Assembly (NCBI GenBank): GCA_002168225.1
Contig: NHBH01000009.1
Coordinates: 9,609-73,608 of the forward strand
Direction: 5' to 3'
DNA: 64,000 nt
Source: Micavibrio sp. TMED2
GTDB lineage: Bacteria; Pseudomonadota; Alphaproteobacteria; TMED2
Under the pieces are notes generated by a model. That model had not been told where the DNA came from. It saw only the letters and a program-made list of their open reading frames with translations, and did no database searches. Shown here one piece after another: positions 24,986 through 36,274 of this stretch (positions are counted from its first letter, which is position 1; every line of letters begins with the position of its first letter). The position numbers and the translations under genes were made by a program.

Positions 24986-26464
24986 ATGCTCGACATATGC
25001 GGGGGGCAGGGTTTGCACCTGTTGCCGGAAATCGGGGGATTGCAGATGGTACATCACACGCAGAATACTCGTGGCCAGATCGGGCAAAGGCATGGTGCCG
25101 GCGGTCATGCACGGGCAATCGCCATTGCTGCCGATGACCAGCAGAGCACCCGAAGCTGGTATCTGGCCCTGATGGCCGGTGCAGCATTGGCGGCGATGAT
25201 TGCAGCCTGGCCGGTTCTCGCCAATGCCCAGCAGGGCGGTGCGGCCCCGGGCACTACGCAGGATCAGGGCACCGACCCCTTCGCCCTTTACGGTTATGAC
25301 ACCGGTGAGCAGGCATCGGGCGTGAATTATTCCGCCGAGGAAGATCAGCGGATCCGGGAATATGAACAACGACGGTTGGAGATGATGAGTGGGGTGTCGT
25401 CTGGCACGACCCAGAGTTCGTCTCGCATGCCGAGCGAACAGGATGTCCAGAACAGCCTTGTCTATGATGAGGAAGAGGACCAGCGTCTGGAAGACTCCCA
25501 GCAGCGCATGAGCGATGTTGAGCAGGCGGTTGTGGATCAGGAGATGGCTGGCGGTACCCCGACCGGGGCCATCGCCACAGATTCGATCAACAGCAATATC
25601 GAGAAAATTCCGCAATCATCGGTTGATCAGGCCAATGCCTTTGTCCAGGAGATCGATGATTTTCAGGATCGTACCGGCATGCTCGCCGAAGATGCCGAAT
25701 GTAACATGGCATCGACAGAATCTGCCTGCCCGACCAATATCGAGGCCTATGAGGCTGCGTTTGAGTCCGGTGTGTCGACTGACATCACCAATCCCGGTGT
25801 GTCCAGTGGTGGCAGTGGCACAGTGCCGCCTGTAACCACCACCATGAACGATCTGGAAGATCCGGCCCTTGATGTTCCGGCGGATTATGAAGACCAGTTC
25901 AATCAGGAAACGCTGACGGCGACCTATGTTCAGGGCGAGGGTGCCTATGGCCCCGATGGCGACCCGATCAATCTCGATGACATAACATGGGCCCAGTACA
26001 TGCAGTCCGAGGAAGAGCGGACCATGGATTGGAACAAATACCTCGAATACAAGGTCTGGGGCTTTGACACGAGCAACTTTGAATGGCTCGGCAGCAACCG
26101 GTTCCTGATGCCTAAGAACTTCTTCCTGCAGGAGAGCATGGAGCTCGGTCCGCAGCAGGAGATGTCGAGCGAAGACCAGCAGATCGCCTATAGCGACCGG
26201 CTGATCACCTTCCGCCAGTATTACGACATGGTCCATTACGGCTATGACATGAGCGGTGTCCGGTATTTCGGCGATGATCTCGGGATCGTTATACGTTCCT
26301 ATGAGAGTTCGCGTTGTGATGATTATTATTATGATGATGACGATCGCTACTGGAACGAGCCCTATTACTGCGATACCGAGGCCTATGAGCTGCCGAAGGA
26401 TTTCTTCGAGCGCCAGTATCGTAATGTCGGCTGGATTGCCGCCCGCTACGACAATGATCGGTGA
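24986..26464 (+). CDS. Large secreted acidic protein of unknown function
   Basis: A 492-residue protein. A hydrophobic segment (LALMAGAALAAMIAAWPVL, about residues 57-75) followed by ANAQQ looks like a signal peptide with an unusually long N-region; a shorter start at the internal ATG at 25046 is possible. The mature part is rich in Asp, Glu, Gln, Ser and Tyr with an Asp/Tyr cluster (DDYYYDDDDRYWNEPYY) near the C-terminus. I recognise no domain. GGGGG lies a few bases before the ATG at 24986. The gene ends in a strong terminator, so it is a single-gene unit. It may bind cations or sit in the envelope, but this is guesswork. Confidence 0.6.
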   Translation: MLDICGGQGLHLLPEIGGLQMVHHTQNTRGQIGQRHGAGGHARAIAIAADDQQSTRSWYLALMAGAALAAMIAAWPVLANAQQGGAAPGTTQDQGTDPFALYGYDTGEQASGVNYSAEEDQRIREYEQRRLEMMSGVSSGTTQSSSRMPSEQDVQNSLVYDEEEDQRLEDSQQRMSDVEQAVVDQEMAGGTPTGAIATDSINSNIEKIPQSSVDQANAFVQEIDDFQDRTGMLAEDAECNMASTESACPTNIEAYEAAFESGVSTDITNPGVSSGGSGTVPPVTTTMNDLEDPALDVPADYEDQFNQETLTATYVQGEGAYGPDGDPINLDDITWAQYMQSEEERTMDWNKYLEYKVWGFDTSNFEWLGSNRFLMPKNFFLQESMELGPQQEMSSEDQQIAYSDRLITFRQYYDMVHYGYDMSGVRYFGDDLGIVIRSYESSRCDDYYYDDDDRYWNEPYYCDTEAYELPKDFFERQYRNVGWIAARYDNDR

Positions 26465-26488
26465 TCTGACGGATCGCCCAAAGGAAAA

Positions 26489-26516
26489 GGCTGGTTCCGT
26501 GGAACCAGCCTTTTTT
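26489..26516. terminator. Strong bidirectional terminator
   Basis: GGCTGGTTCC (26489-26498) and GGAACCAGCC (26501-26510) form a perfect stem followed by TTTTTT on the plus strand. On the minus strand the stem is followed by TTTTCCTTT. It should end both the upstream plus-strand gene and clpB. Confidence 0.92.
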
Positions 26517-26537
26517 CATGGGGTTTTGACCAGATAA

Positions 26538-29147
<2,610 letters not shown>

Positions 29148-29346
29148 GGTTGGCTTCTCCTTCTAACATCATCGGCTTGCAGCCCACCCTGAAGCGGCGT
29201 GAACTGGCCAGTTGAGGTCAATGCGACCCGCATCATGCAGCATCGCTCATATTATGTGTGTTTGACCCATATTTGCCGCAAGTATTTTTCCGCCTTTTGG
29301 CTGTCGAAAAAGCTGCCGACCGGTTAAAAAGGAAGCACCTGGCCCC

Positions 29347-30168
29347 ATGCTCTCCCCCGATGACCGAACCATGCCCGATACAAAACCCGACAGCGCCACC
29401 GATGCCAACCTCGCCACGATAACCGGTCTGGTGCGTTATCCGGTCAAATCCCTGACGCCACAGGCGCTGGAGGCGGTGACGCTCGAGGCTGATGCCTGCC
29501 TGCCCCATGATCGCCGCTATGCCATCGCCCATGGCGCGGCACAGTTTGACAGTGCCAATCCGGCATGGGTCGCCAAGCGCAATTTCGCGGTGCTGGCCAA
29601 GCATGACCAGCTCGCCGCCCTGACCAGCGATTATGACCCGGAAACCGAACAGCTGAGCCTCAGCCGCCATGGCAAGGTGGTGACGCAGGGCGACCTGAAA
29701 ACCCCGGCGGGCCGGGCGGTGGTCGAACAGTTCCTGAATGCCTTTCTGGATGCCAAAATTCCCAAGCCGGTGAAAATCGTGCGCGTACCCGATGCGGCCC
29801 TGACCGATCAGGCAGAACCGCTGGTCTCGATCATCAATCAGGCCAGTCTCCGTGACCTTGAACGGGTCATGGGCGCACCAATCGACCCGCGCCGGTTCCG
29901 CGGCAATATTCTGGTCGATACCGGTACGCCGTGGTCCGAACGGCAATGGGTCGGCGGCACCATCCGCCTCGGTGACACGATCGAGGCCGAGGTGGTCGAA
30001 CATATCGGCCGCTGTGCCGCCATCAATGTCGACCCCGACACGGCGGTCAAGGACATGAACATCCCGCCAAAAATCGTCCGCACCTTCGGCCACATGGATT
30101 GCGGCGTCTTCATCCGCATCACCAAGGGCGGTGAACTGACGGTGGGTGAAGCAATCAGCCTAGCCTGA
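29347..30168 (+). CDS. MOSC-domain protein
   Basis: A 273-residue protein of the MOSC group, which handles sulfur or nitrogen compounds with molybdenum cofactor. An N-terminal beta-barrel part comes first ([19 protein letters not shown], about residues 27-45, then [12 protein letters not shown]). The MOSC part follows with [13 protein letters not shown] and the conserved [14 protein letters not shown] containing the cofactor-binding Cys, then [15 protein letters not shown]. It is the type related to YcbX and mitochondrial mARC. The ATG at 29347 or 29371 may be used. Its end overlaps the convergent mgsA end by 9 bases. Confidence 0.85.
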   Translation: MLSPDDRTMPDTKPDSATDANLATITGLVRYPVKSLTPQALEAVTLEADACLPHDRRYAIAHGAAQFDSANPAWVAKRNFAVLAKHDQLAALTSDYDPETEQLSLSRHGKVVTQGDLKTPAGRAVVEQFLNAFLDAKIPKPVKIVRVPDAALTDQAEPLVSIINQASLRDLERVMGAPIDPRRFRGNILVDTGTPWSERQWVGGTIRLGDTIEAEVVEHIGRCAAINVDPDTAVKDMNIPPKIVRTFGHMDCGVFIRITKGGELTVGEAISLA

Positions 30169-30579
30169 TTTTGCGATTACCAGCCGTTCGGGGTTGATGC
30201 GGCCATCTAGGTAGCCTGAGGCGACGAGCAGGGTGGCGGTGGACTGGTTGCAGGCCATGGGGATGTCATAGAGCGTGGCGAGGCGGGTCAGGGCCTTCAC
30301 ATCCACATCATGCGGGTGGGGTGACAGCGGGTCGGTGAAGAAGATCAGCGCATCGACCTTGCCTTCGGCGATCATCGAGCCGATCTGCTGGTCGCCGCCG
30401 AGCGGGCCACTCTTCTTCAACTCGATATTCAGGCCGGGGCAGCGCTCCTTGAGCCGTCCACCGGTGGTGCCGGTACAGACGATCTGATGGGCCCCCAGCA
30501 CGGTGTCATGTTTGGCAACCCAGTCAACCAGTGCGGACTTCATCTGGTCATGGGCGATCAGGGCGATGGTCTTGGTCAT
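30160..30579 (-). CDS. mgsA: Methylglyoxal synthase
   Basis: A 139-residue enzyme that turns dihydroxyacetone phosphate into methylglyoxal and phosphate, a bypass of lower glycolysis. Family marks are [24 protein letters not shown] for phosphate binding, [13 protein letters not shown] with the catalytic region, and [18 protein letters not shown] with the catalytic Asp. The C-terminus ([15 protein letters not shown]) is also typical. Length is slightly short but complete. It stands alone, convergent with the MOSC gene. Confidence 0.95.
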   Translation of the reverse strand: MTKTIALIAHDQMKSALVDWVAKHDTVLGAHQIVCTGTTGGRLKERCPGLNIELKKSGPLGGDQQIGSMIAEGKVDALIFFTDPLSPHPHDVDVKALTRLATLYDIPMACNQSTATLLVASGYLDGRINPERLVIAKSG

Positions 30580-30649
30580 GGCGGGGTATCCGGGCGTATT
30601 GGCAGGGTTGGCGACTTATCTAGTCTCCGTCTTATGCCATGCGCCGGGC

Positions 30650-30680
30650 AAACAAAAGCCCGCAACCGGATGGTGCGGGC
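30650..30680 (-). terminator. Terminator of the DUF4167 gene
   Basis: Read on the minus strand, GCCCGCA pairs with TGCGGGC around a 9-base loop (30658-30680), followed by TTTTGTTT (30650-30657). It lies about 50 bases after the DUF4167 stop. Confidence 0.8.
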
Positions 30681-30728
30681 CTTTATTATTCTGGCTCAAC
30701 GCTGATGAAGCCCCAGGGCCTTGGTGTC

Positions 30729-31448
30729 TCAGGCTTCCTCGGGCTCTTTGACATTGCCCTCGACCTCGGACATCAGCTGGGCAACAGCGGATGCTTCCTT
30801 CGGTGCGCGGGTGCGGGTGGTGCGGCGACGGGCCGGTTTCTTCTCGGCTGTCTCGTCATCGCTGTCATTGCCCGCATCGCTGTTGTCGGATGCCTTGGCG
30901 GCTGCATCATCGCTGCTGTCATCGGCATCGTCGCTCTTGCGACGGCGACCGGTGCTGCTGCGGGTATTGCGGCCACGACCGCGATCTCGCCCGCGTGATG
31001 AACTGTCATCATCGCTGTCGTCACTGTCGCTCTTGCCAGTCACATCCTCGATGGTCTCGGCATCGTCGTTGCTGCCGATGATGGTTTCATCATCATTGCT
31101 GCTGTTGTCGTCATTATCATCACGATCCTGACGATTGCGGTTGCGACGCTGTTCGTTTTCCGCAGCGCGCTTCTCCGACTCTTCATTGGCGGCAGAGAAG
31201 ATGCGGTAGTAATGCTCGGCGTGCTGGTAGAAACCCTCGGCGGCGATACGGTCACCGGCTGATGATGCGTCGCGGGCCTGCGCGATGTATTTTTCGTAAA
31301 CCTGCTGGGCTGTACCGCGGATTTTGCCGTCGGGGCCGTTGCTGTCGAAGACCTGCTGGCGATTGCCGCCGCCCTGACGACGGTTATTGTTGCTATTACC
31401 GTTATTGTTATTACCGCGGCCGCGAGAACGTCGTGGATGTTGCCTCAT
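30729..31448 (-). CDS. DUF4167-domain protein
   Basis: A 239-residue protein. The first 90 residues hold the alphaproteobacterial DUF4167 domain: a basic, Asn/Arg-rich start (RQHPRRSRGRGNNNN), then DGKIRGTAQQVYEKYIAQARDA and EGFYQHAEHYYRI. The rest is low-complexity, with Asp/Ser runs, RGRDRGRGRN and a basic patch (RRRTTRTRAPK). Basic tracts with glycine suggest nucleic-acid binding. The gene is usually found next to prmC in this class, as here. I chose the ATG at 31448; the codon before it is TTG. The 31452-31855 stretch before it has no gene that I can support. Confidence 0.85.
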   Translation of the reverse strand: MRQHPRRSRGRGNNNNGNSNNNRRQGGGNRQQVFDSNGPDGKIRGTAQQVYEKYIAQARDASSAGDRIAAEGFYQHAEHYYRIFSAANEESEKRAAENEQRRNRNRQDRDDNDDNSSNDDETIIGSNDDAETIEDVTGKSDSDDSDDDSSSRGRDRGRGRNTRSSTGRRRKSDDADDSSDDAAAKASDNSDAGNDSDDETAEKKPARRRTTRTRAPKEASAVAQLMSEVEGNVKEPEEA

Positions 31449-31855
31449 CAAAAACAGCTTTCTTTGCTAGTTCAAATGTTTCGTTTTGGTTTTGGGGTGA
31501 AAACTACGGTGATTGCTCACGGGTTTTTTCACTCAGGTGACCGTCCTGTCTGGTTCAATAATGCCATTATCAGGGGCGTCTGGATCGAGTTGGATGGCTT
31601 GCCTCAGGACAAGCGTCTCATACCCGTTTTTCCGGTTGCCCGAATATCCGTTCCTTGCCCGTATACCTGTTCGATGCGCCCGGAAAGTCGGGCGGAAATT
31701 GCGGTAACGGTTGGTTGTTCGGTTACGGCTATGCCGCTTTTATTCACTTTGGTCGCAAAATGCCAGCTTTTGCTGCATTGCGGTCCCTACCTTGGGTAAT
31801 AGCCTAGACGGTTGAACGGTAGGGGCAAAGCCTTTTTTCGCAAATTATCCGTGAT

Positions 31856-32800
31856 TTATGGCGTTTTTGGCAGTCTGACCAGTACACAGCGCGGGTGTTG
31901 CGCAAGATCGGTCAATGGCGGATCGGCCCGCAATCCGGCGGCGGTCATGATTGCCGGTACGCTTTGGCCCTGATCGAACCCGATCTCCAGCGCGGCAAGG
32001 CCATCATCGGCCAGATGCGCCCGGATAACCGGGGCCAGCGCGCGATAGGCATCAAGTCCGTCCTCGCCGCCATCAAGCGCCAGTTCGGGATCATGATCGC
32101 GTACCTCGGGGGCCAGTTGCTCAATCACGTCTCCGGCGATATAGGGCGGGTTGGAGACGATAATGTCGAATACCTCATCCTCATCCAGCGCCTCATCCCA
32201 ATCACTGAGCAAAAACTCCACCCGGTCGTCGAGGCCAAGGTGCCGGGCATTCTCTTCCGCCTGTATCAGGGCGTCTTCGGAGAGGTCGAGGGCAACGCCG
32301 GTGGCGGCAGGCAATTCATTGAGCAGGGCCAGCATCAGGCAGCCGGTACCAGTGCCGAAATCGGCGATGCGGAACGGGCGGTCAACTGGCAGCACCCCAT
32401 CAACCGTGATCGCCGCCAGTACCGCTTCGACCACCAGCTCGCTGTCCGGGCGTGGCTCAAGGGTGGCCGGTGACAGGCCGAAGGGCAGGCCCCAGAACTC
32501 GCGCTCGCCGATAATTCGGGCGACCGGTTCCCGGTCGGCGCGGCGCTCGACCAGCGGAAAGATTGCTTCGATCTCGGCATCGCTCAACCGGCGCGCGCCC
32601 TGCAGATACAGGTCGCTGCGGTTGAGGTCGAGCACATGGGCGATGAGCGCACGGGCATCGCCGCGTGCTGCCGGAATACCGGCGTCCTTCAGCATTTGTG
32701 TTGCCTGACGCAGGACACCTTCCAGCTGGTCATCATCGACCGGGGCCGGTTCGGCGAAGGTGCGCGGGTCAACCTTCGGATCGGGGGCTTGGTCAACCAT
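31856..32800 (-). CDS. prmC: Release-factor glutamine methyltransferase
   Basis: PrmC methylates the glutamine of the GGQ motif in release factors and so speeds termination. The 314-residue protein has an N-terminal helical part (GDARALIAHVLDLNRSDLYL), REFWGLPFGLSPATLEPRPDSE, the SAM-binding IADFGTGTGCLMLALL, and IIVSNPPYIAGD, the NPPY motif that holds the glutamine. It lies directly downstream of prfA (41 bases between), which encodes its substrate. Confidence 0.95.
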   Translation of the reverse strand: MVDQAPDPKVDPRTFAEPAPVDDDQLEGVLRQATQMLKDAGIPAARGDARALIAHVLDLNRSDLYLQGARRLSDAEIEAIFPLVERRADREPVARIIGEREFWGLPFGLSPATLEPRPDSELVVEAVLAAITVDGVLPVDRPFRIADFGTGTGCLMLALLNELPAATGVALDLSEDALIQAEENARHLGLDDRVEFLLSDWDEALDEDEVFDIIVSNPPYIAGDVIEQLAPEVRDHDPELALDGGEDGLDAYRALAPVIRAHLADDGLAALEIGFDQGQSVPAIMTAAGLRADPPLTDLAQHPRCVLVRLPKTP

Positions 32801-32841
32801 GGGCGGGGAAAGTCCTGTTCGTCGGTCGTCGGTTCAGAGCA

Positions 32842-33912
32842 TCAGGCGGATGCTGCGAGGCGTTCGGCCTGATCATGGGTAATCAACTCGTCGATCGCCT
32901 CATCCAGACCGTCTCCGGCCATGATCTGATCTATTTTGTACAGGGTCAAATTGATCCGGTGATCGGTGACCCGTCCCTGCGGAAAGTTATAGGTGCGGAT
33001 GCGCTCCGAGCGATCACCGGAACCCACTTGGCTCTTGCGGTCGGCGGCTCGTTCGGCAGCGGCCCGTTCGCGCTCTGCCTCATAGAGTCTGGCCCGCAGC
33101 ATTTTCATCGCTTTATCGCGGTTTTTGTGCTGTGAGCGCTCCTGCTGACAGGCGACGACCACACCGGTTGGAACATGGGTGATCCGTACCGCACTGTCGG
33201 TGGTATTGACGTGCTGACCACCGGCACCGGAGGACCGGAAGGTATCGATCCGCAAATCGCCTTCATCGATATGCACATCCACTTCCTCGGCCTGCGGCAG
33301 CACCGCAACCGTTGCTGCGGAGGTATGGATTCGCCCGCCGGTTTCGGTTTTCGGCACCCGCTGTACCCGGTGTACGCCGCTCTCGTATTTCATGCGGGCA
33401 AAGACGCCGACGCCATTGATCTCGGCCACGCCTTCCTTGATCCCGCCAATCTCGGTCTCGGTGACATCGATAAGCTGGAACGACCAGCCATGGATCTGGG
33501 CATAACGCTGATACATCTGAAACAGCTCAGCGGCGAACAGGGCGGCTTCCTCACCGCCGGTACCGGGACGGATTTCGAGGATCGCGCTGCGGTCATCGGC
33601 GGCATCCTTGGGCAGCAGCGCCAGCCGGATGTTGTGTTCCAGGTCGGGAACTTTTTCGCGCAGGGCCTGCAGGTCATCATTGGCCATGGCCTTCATCTCG
33701 GCATCCAGACCCGGCTCGGCCAGCATCTCCTCAAGGTCGGCCTGTTCCGCGCGTGCCTCGGCGAGGGCATTGATCCGCTCGACCACGGGATCAAGCTCGG
33801 ACAGCTCGCGCGACAGCTTGGCGATCTGATCACCGGTAATATCGGGGGCGGACAGCAGGGATTGCAGCTCGCGGTGGCGGCTGAGGACCTGCTGGAAACG
33901 TTCGTCCAGCAT
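32842..33912 (-). CDS. prfA: Peptide chain release factor 1
   Basis: RF1 reads UAA and UAG in the ribosomal A site and triggers peptide release. The 356-residue protein has the PCRF part ([19 protein letters not shown]), an anticodon-like tripeptide region near the centre ([17 protein letters not shown]), and [20 protein letters not shown] with the catalytic GGQ. The C-terminus has [19 protein letters not shown], typical of RF1. It is upstream of and probably co-transcribed with prmC. Confidence 0.97.
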   Translation of the reverse strand: MLDERFQQVLSRHRELQSLLSAPDITGDQIAKLSRELSELDPVVERINALAEARAEQADLEEMLAEPGLDAEMKAMANDDLQALREKVPDLEHNIRLALLPKDAADDRSAILEIRPGTGGEEAALFAAELFQMYQRYAQIHGWSFQLIDVTETEIGGIKEGVAEINGVGVFARMKYESGVHRVQRVPKTETGGRIHTSAATVAVLPQAEEVDVHIDEGDLRIDTFRSSGAGGQHVNTTDSAVRITHVPTGVVVACQQERSQHKNRDKAMKMLRARLYEAERERAAAERAADRKSQVGSGDRSERIRTYNFPQGRVTDHRINLTLYKIDQIMAGDGLDEAIDELITHDQAERLAASA

Positions 33913-33960
33913 GGATGTTGATGCGCTAGTGGTGAGAGGGGATACCGGCTGTGTGGTTCA

Positions 33961-35112
33961 TTATTCGGCAGCGACCGTCGCGGTTTTTTCGGCGGCTTTC
34001 TTCTCGGCTTCCTCGGCCTCGATTTCGGCAGCCTTCTTCTCGATCATCTCGGCCAGATGCTCGACGATATCCTTGTCCTTCAGGCGATGGTTCTGCACCC
34101 CGGCGACATAGACCTGATGGGTGCCCTTGCCGCCACCGGTAAGGCCGATATCGGTCATGGTGGCCTCGCCCGGACCGTTCACGACACAGCCGATAACCGA
34201 GACGGTCATCGGCGTGGTGATATGGGCGACGCGCTCTTCCAGCCGCTGGACCGTATCGATCACCTGAAACTGCTGACGGGCACAGGACGGGCAGGAAATC
34301 ACATTGACGCCGCGGTGACGCAGGCCCAAGGACTTCAGAATATCGAAGCCGACCTTCACTTCCTCAACCGGATCGGCCGACAGTGAGACCCGGAGCGTGT
34401 CACCGATCCCGGCCCAGAGCAGCATACCCATGCCGACCGACGACTTGACGGTGCCGGAACGCAGGCCACCGGCCTCGGTAATGCCGAGATGGAGCGGGTG
34501 GTCGCAGGCATCTGCCAGCGCCTGATAGGCGGCGACGGCGAGGAAAACATCGGATGCCTTCACGCTGATCTTGAACTGGTCGAAATCATTGTCGAGCAGG
34601 ATGCGGGCATGATCGAGAGCGCTTTCGACCATCGCTTCCGGGCATGGCTCGCCATATTTTTCCAGCAGGTCTTTCTCCAGCGATCCGGCATTCACACCGA
34701 TCCGCATGGAGCAGTTGTTGTCCTTCGCAGCCTTGATGACCTCGCGTACCCGTTCTTCCGAACCGATATTGCCGGGGTTGATGCGCAGACAGGCGGCGCC
34801 GGCCTCGGCGGCTTCGATCCCGCGTTTGTAGTGGAAGTGAATGTCGGCGACGATTGGCACGGTTACTTCCGGCACGATCTCCTTGAGTGCTGCGGAACTG
34901 GCTTCATCCGGGCAGGAGACCCGCACGATATCGGCACCGGCAACTTCCATGGCGCGGATTTGCTCGATGGTAGCCTTGACGTCATGGGTCAGGGTGTTGG
35001 TCATGGATTGCACCGTGATCGGTGCATCACCACCGACCGGCACATTGCCGACATGGATCTGGCGGGATTTACGGCGTTCTACATGGCGCCAGGGGCGAAT
35101 GGTATCGTGCAT
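33961..35112 (-). CDS. ispG: (E)-4-hydroxy-3-methylbut-2-enyl-diphosphate synthase
   Basis: IspG carries out the penultimate step of the non-mevalonate isoprenoid pathway using a 4Fe-4S cluster. The 383-residue protein has [20 protein letters not shown] at the start, [23 protein letters not shown], and the cluster cysteines in [11 protein letters not shown] and CVVNGPGEA. The last 35 or so residues ([17 protein letters not shown]) are a low-complexity Ala/Glu/Lys tail that is absent from many homologues and probably dispensable. The gene follows the RodZ-like gene on the same strand after about 140 bases. Confidence 0.95.
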   Translation of the reverse strand: MHDTIRPWRHVERRKSRQIHVGNVPVGGDAPITVQSMTNTLTHDVKATIEQIRAMEVAGADIVRVSCPDEASSAALKEIVPEVTVPIVADIHFHYKRGIEAAEAGAACLRINPGNIGSEERVREVIKAAKDNNCSMRIGVNAGSLEKDLLEKYGEPCPEAMVESALDHARILLDNDFDQFKISVKASDVFLAVAAYQALADACDHPLHLGITEAGGLRSGTVKSSVGMGMLLWAGIGDTLRVSLSADPVEEVKVGFDILKSLGLRHRGVNVISCPSCARQQFQVIDTVQRLEERVAHITTPMTVSVIGCVVNGPGEATMTDIGLTGGGKGTHQVYVAGVQNHRLKDKDIVEHLAEMIEKKAAEIEAEEAEKKAAEKTATVAAE

Positions 35113-35255
35113 GGTGCTTTACGTAATCGGTGTTTGTGTCAATACAACTGAATAACGCCTGAAACTTGTCGCGCGTTCTGCCCGGCAGGTCAATGTCTAG
35201 TCGGAACCGTCTAGTCGGAACCGGAACATGACCGGACGGGGACAATGCTGCTTTG

Positions 35256-36176
35256 CTAACGCAAGGCATCCTCAATCCCGTCAACCGACAGGTCAATATC
35301 GCGGATGACCTGACCGTTCTCGCCGAGTGTACCACGTCTGCCGCCCGGCAGGCTTGCCTCGATTGCCCCGGCATCGCCGACGGTAAGCAGCAGCCCCGGT
35401 ATGCCCGGCGCGAAATAGCGGTCGCCGGTATGCAGCACGCGGGTCAGGATGATTTCGTCGGCACCGGTATCGCGCACCTGTACCCAGACATCGCGGCTTG
35501 CCAGCAATGTGAGGGCGGCCTCGGCAGCGTCAACCCCGAAGGTTTCCGCCGTTGCCGGAATGGTGACACCCGGCTGTGGCGGCTGATTGGCCGCAGTACC
35601 CGATGGCAGCCCGGTTTGCGGCAGCCCGGCACTGTCGAGCGGCTGGGTCATATCGCCCGGTGCGGCGGTGATCGGCAGATCGGCTTCCGGCCCGATCTGG
35701 TCGCCGACCAGTGCCTGCAGATGCTCGGGCAGTGGCGGTATCTCGGTCATGATCTCGTCGCTGTGACGGCTCGCATAGATCATCACGCCAATCAGCACCG
35801 CGACAATGATCAGACCGATGAAGATCGACAGCGCACCGGGCAGGCGTCGCTCCAGCGTCGGGGTCGGGAAGCTGTATTTGGCACTGCGTGTGAGCGCCTC
35901 GGCTTCCTGTCGCCACTGTGCTTCGAGGACTGCGCTATCAAGGCCGAGATACTGGGCATAGGCGCGGACAAAGCCGATGGTATAGATGCCGCCCGGCAGC
36001 TTGGCGTGGTCATTTTCCTCAATCGCCAGCAGCAGACGCTCGCGGATGCGGATGCTCTCCGCGATCCGGGCCAGTTCCTCCCCGCGCGCGATACGCTCCT
36101 GACGCAGTATTTCACCGACGCTGGGCGGCGGCGGTGCTACCGGTTCGATCTCTGCGCTGGCATCGGTTTCAGCCAT
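35256..36176 (-). CDS. RodZ-like protein: HTH, one membrane helix, DUF4115
   Basis: A 306-residue bitopic protein. The N-terminal cytoplasmic part is an Xre-type helix-turn-helix (VGEILRQERIARGEELARIA, then FVRAYAQYLGLD). One membrane helix follows (LSIFIGLIIVAVLIGVMIY, about residues 110-128). A Pro/Gly-rich linker leads to a C-terminal DUF4115 domain (LLASRDVWVQVRDTG to ASLPGGRRGTLGENGQVI). RodZ ties MreB filaments to the membrane and shapes rods. Its position before ispG is usual in Proteobacteria. Whether it acts in cell shape here is inferred. Confidence 0.82.
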   Translation of the reverse strand: MAETDASAEIEPVAPPPPSVGEILRQERIARGEELARIAESIRIRERLLLAIEENDHAKLPGGIYTIGFVRAYAQYLGLDSAVLEAQWRQEAEALTRSAKYSFPTPTLERRLPGALSIFIGLIIVAVLIGVMIYASRHSDEIMTEIPPLPEHLQALVGDQIGPEADLPITAAPGDMTQPLDSAGLPQTGLPSGTAANQPPQPGVTIPATAETFGVDAAEAALTLLASRDVWVQVRDTGADEIILTRVLHTGDRYFAPGIPGLLLTVGDAGAIEASLPGGRRGTLGENGQVIRDIDLSVDGIEDALR

Positions 36177-36274
36177 GGGTCAGCCTTGTCTTGCGCGTGG
36201 GTGGATGATGTGGTGCCCACCATATGAGCATGTAAATCCGGCGTAAAGTCCGGTGTAGTAGGTGTGGTGATGGT

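Noticed and set aside
29148-29346. Sigma-32 type heat-shock promoter for clpB
   Set aside because: No convincing CTTG...CCCAT-like pair at the right spacing on the minus strand; expected from biology but not shown by the sequence.
31452-31855. Plus-strand ORFs in the gap between DUF4167 and prmC
   Set aside because: Composition and missing start signals do not support a gene; the gap probably holds only the DUF4167 promoter region and a transcription end.
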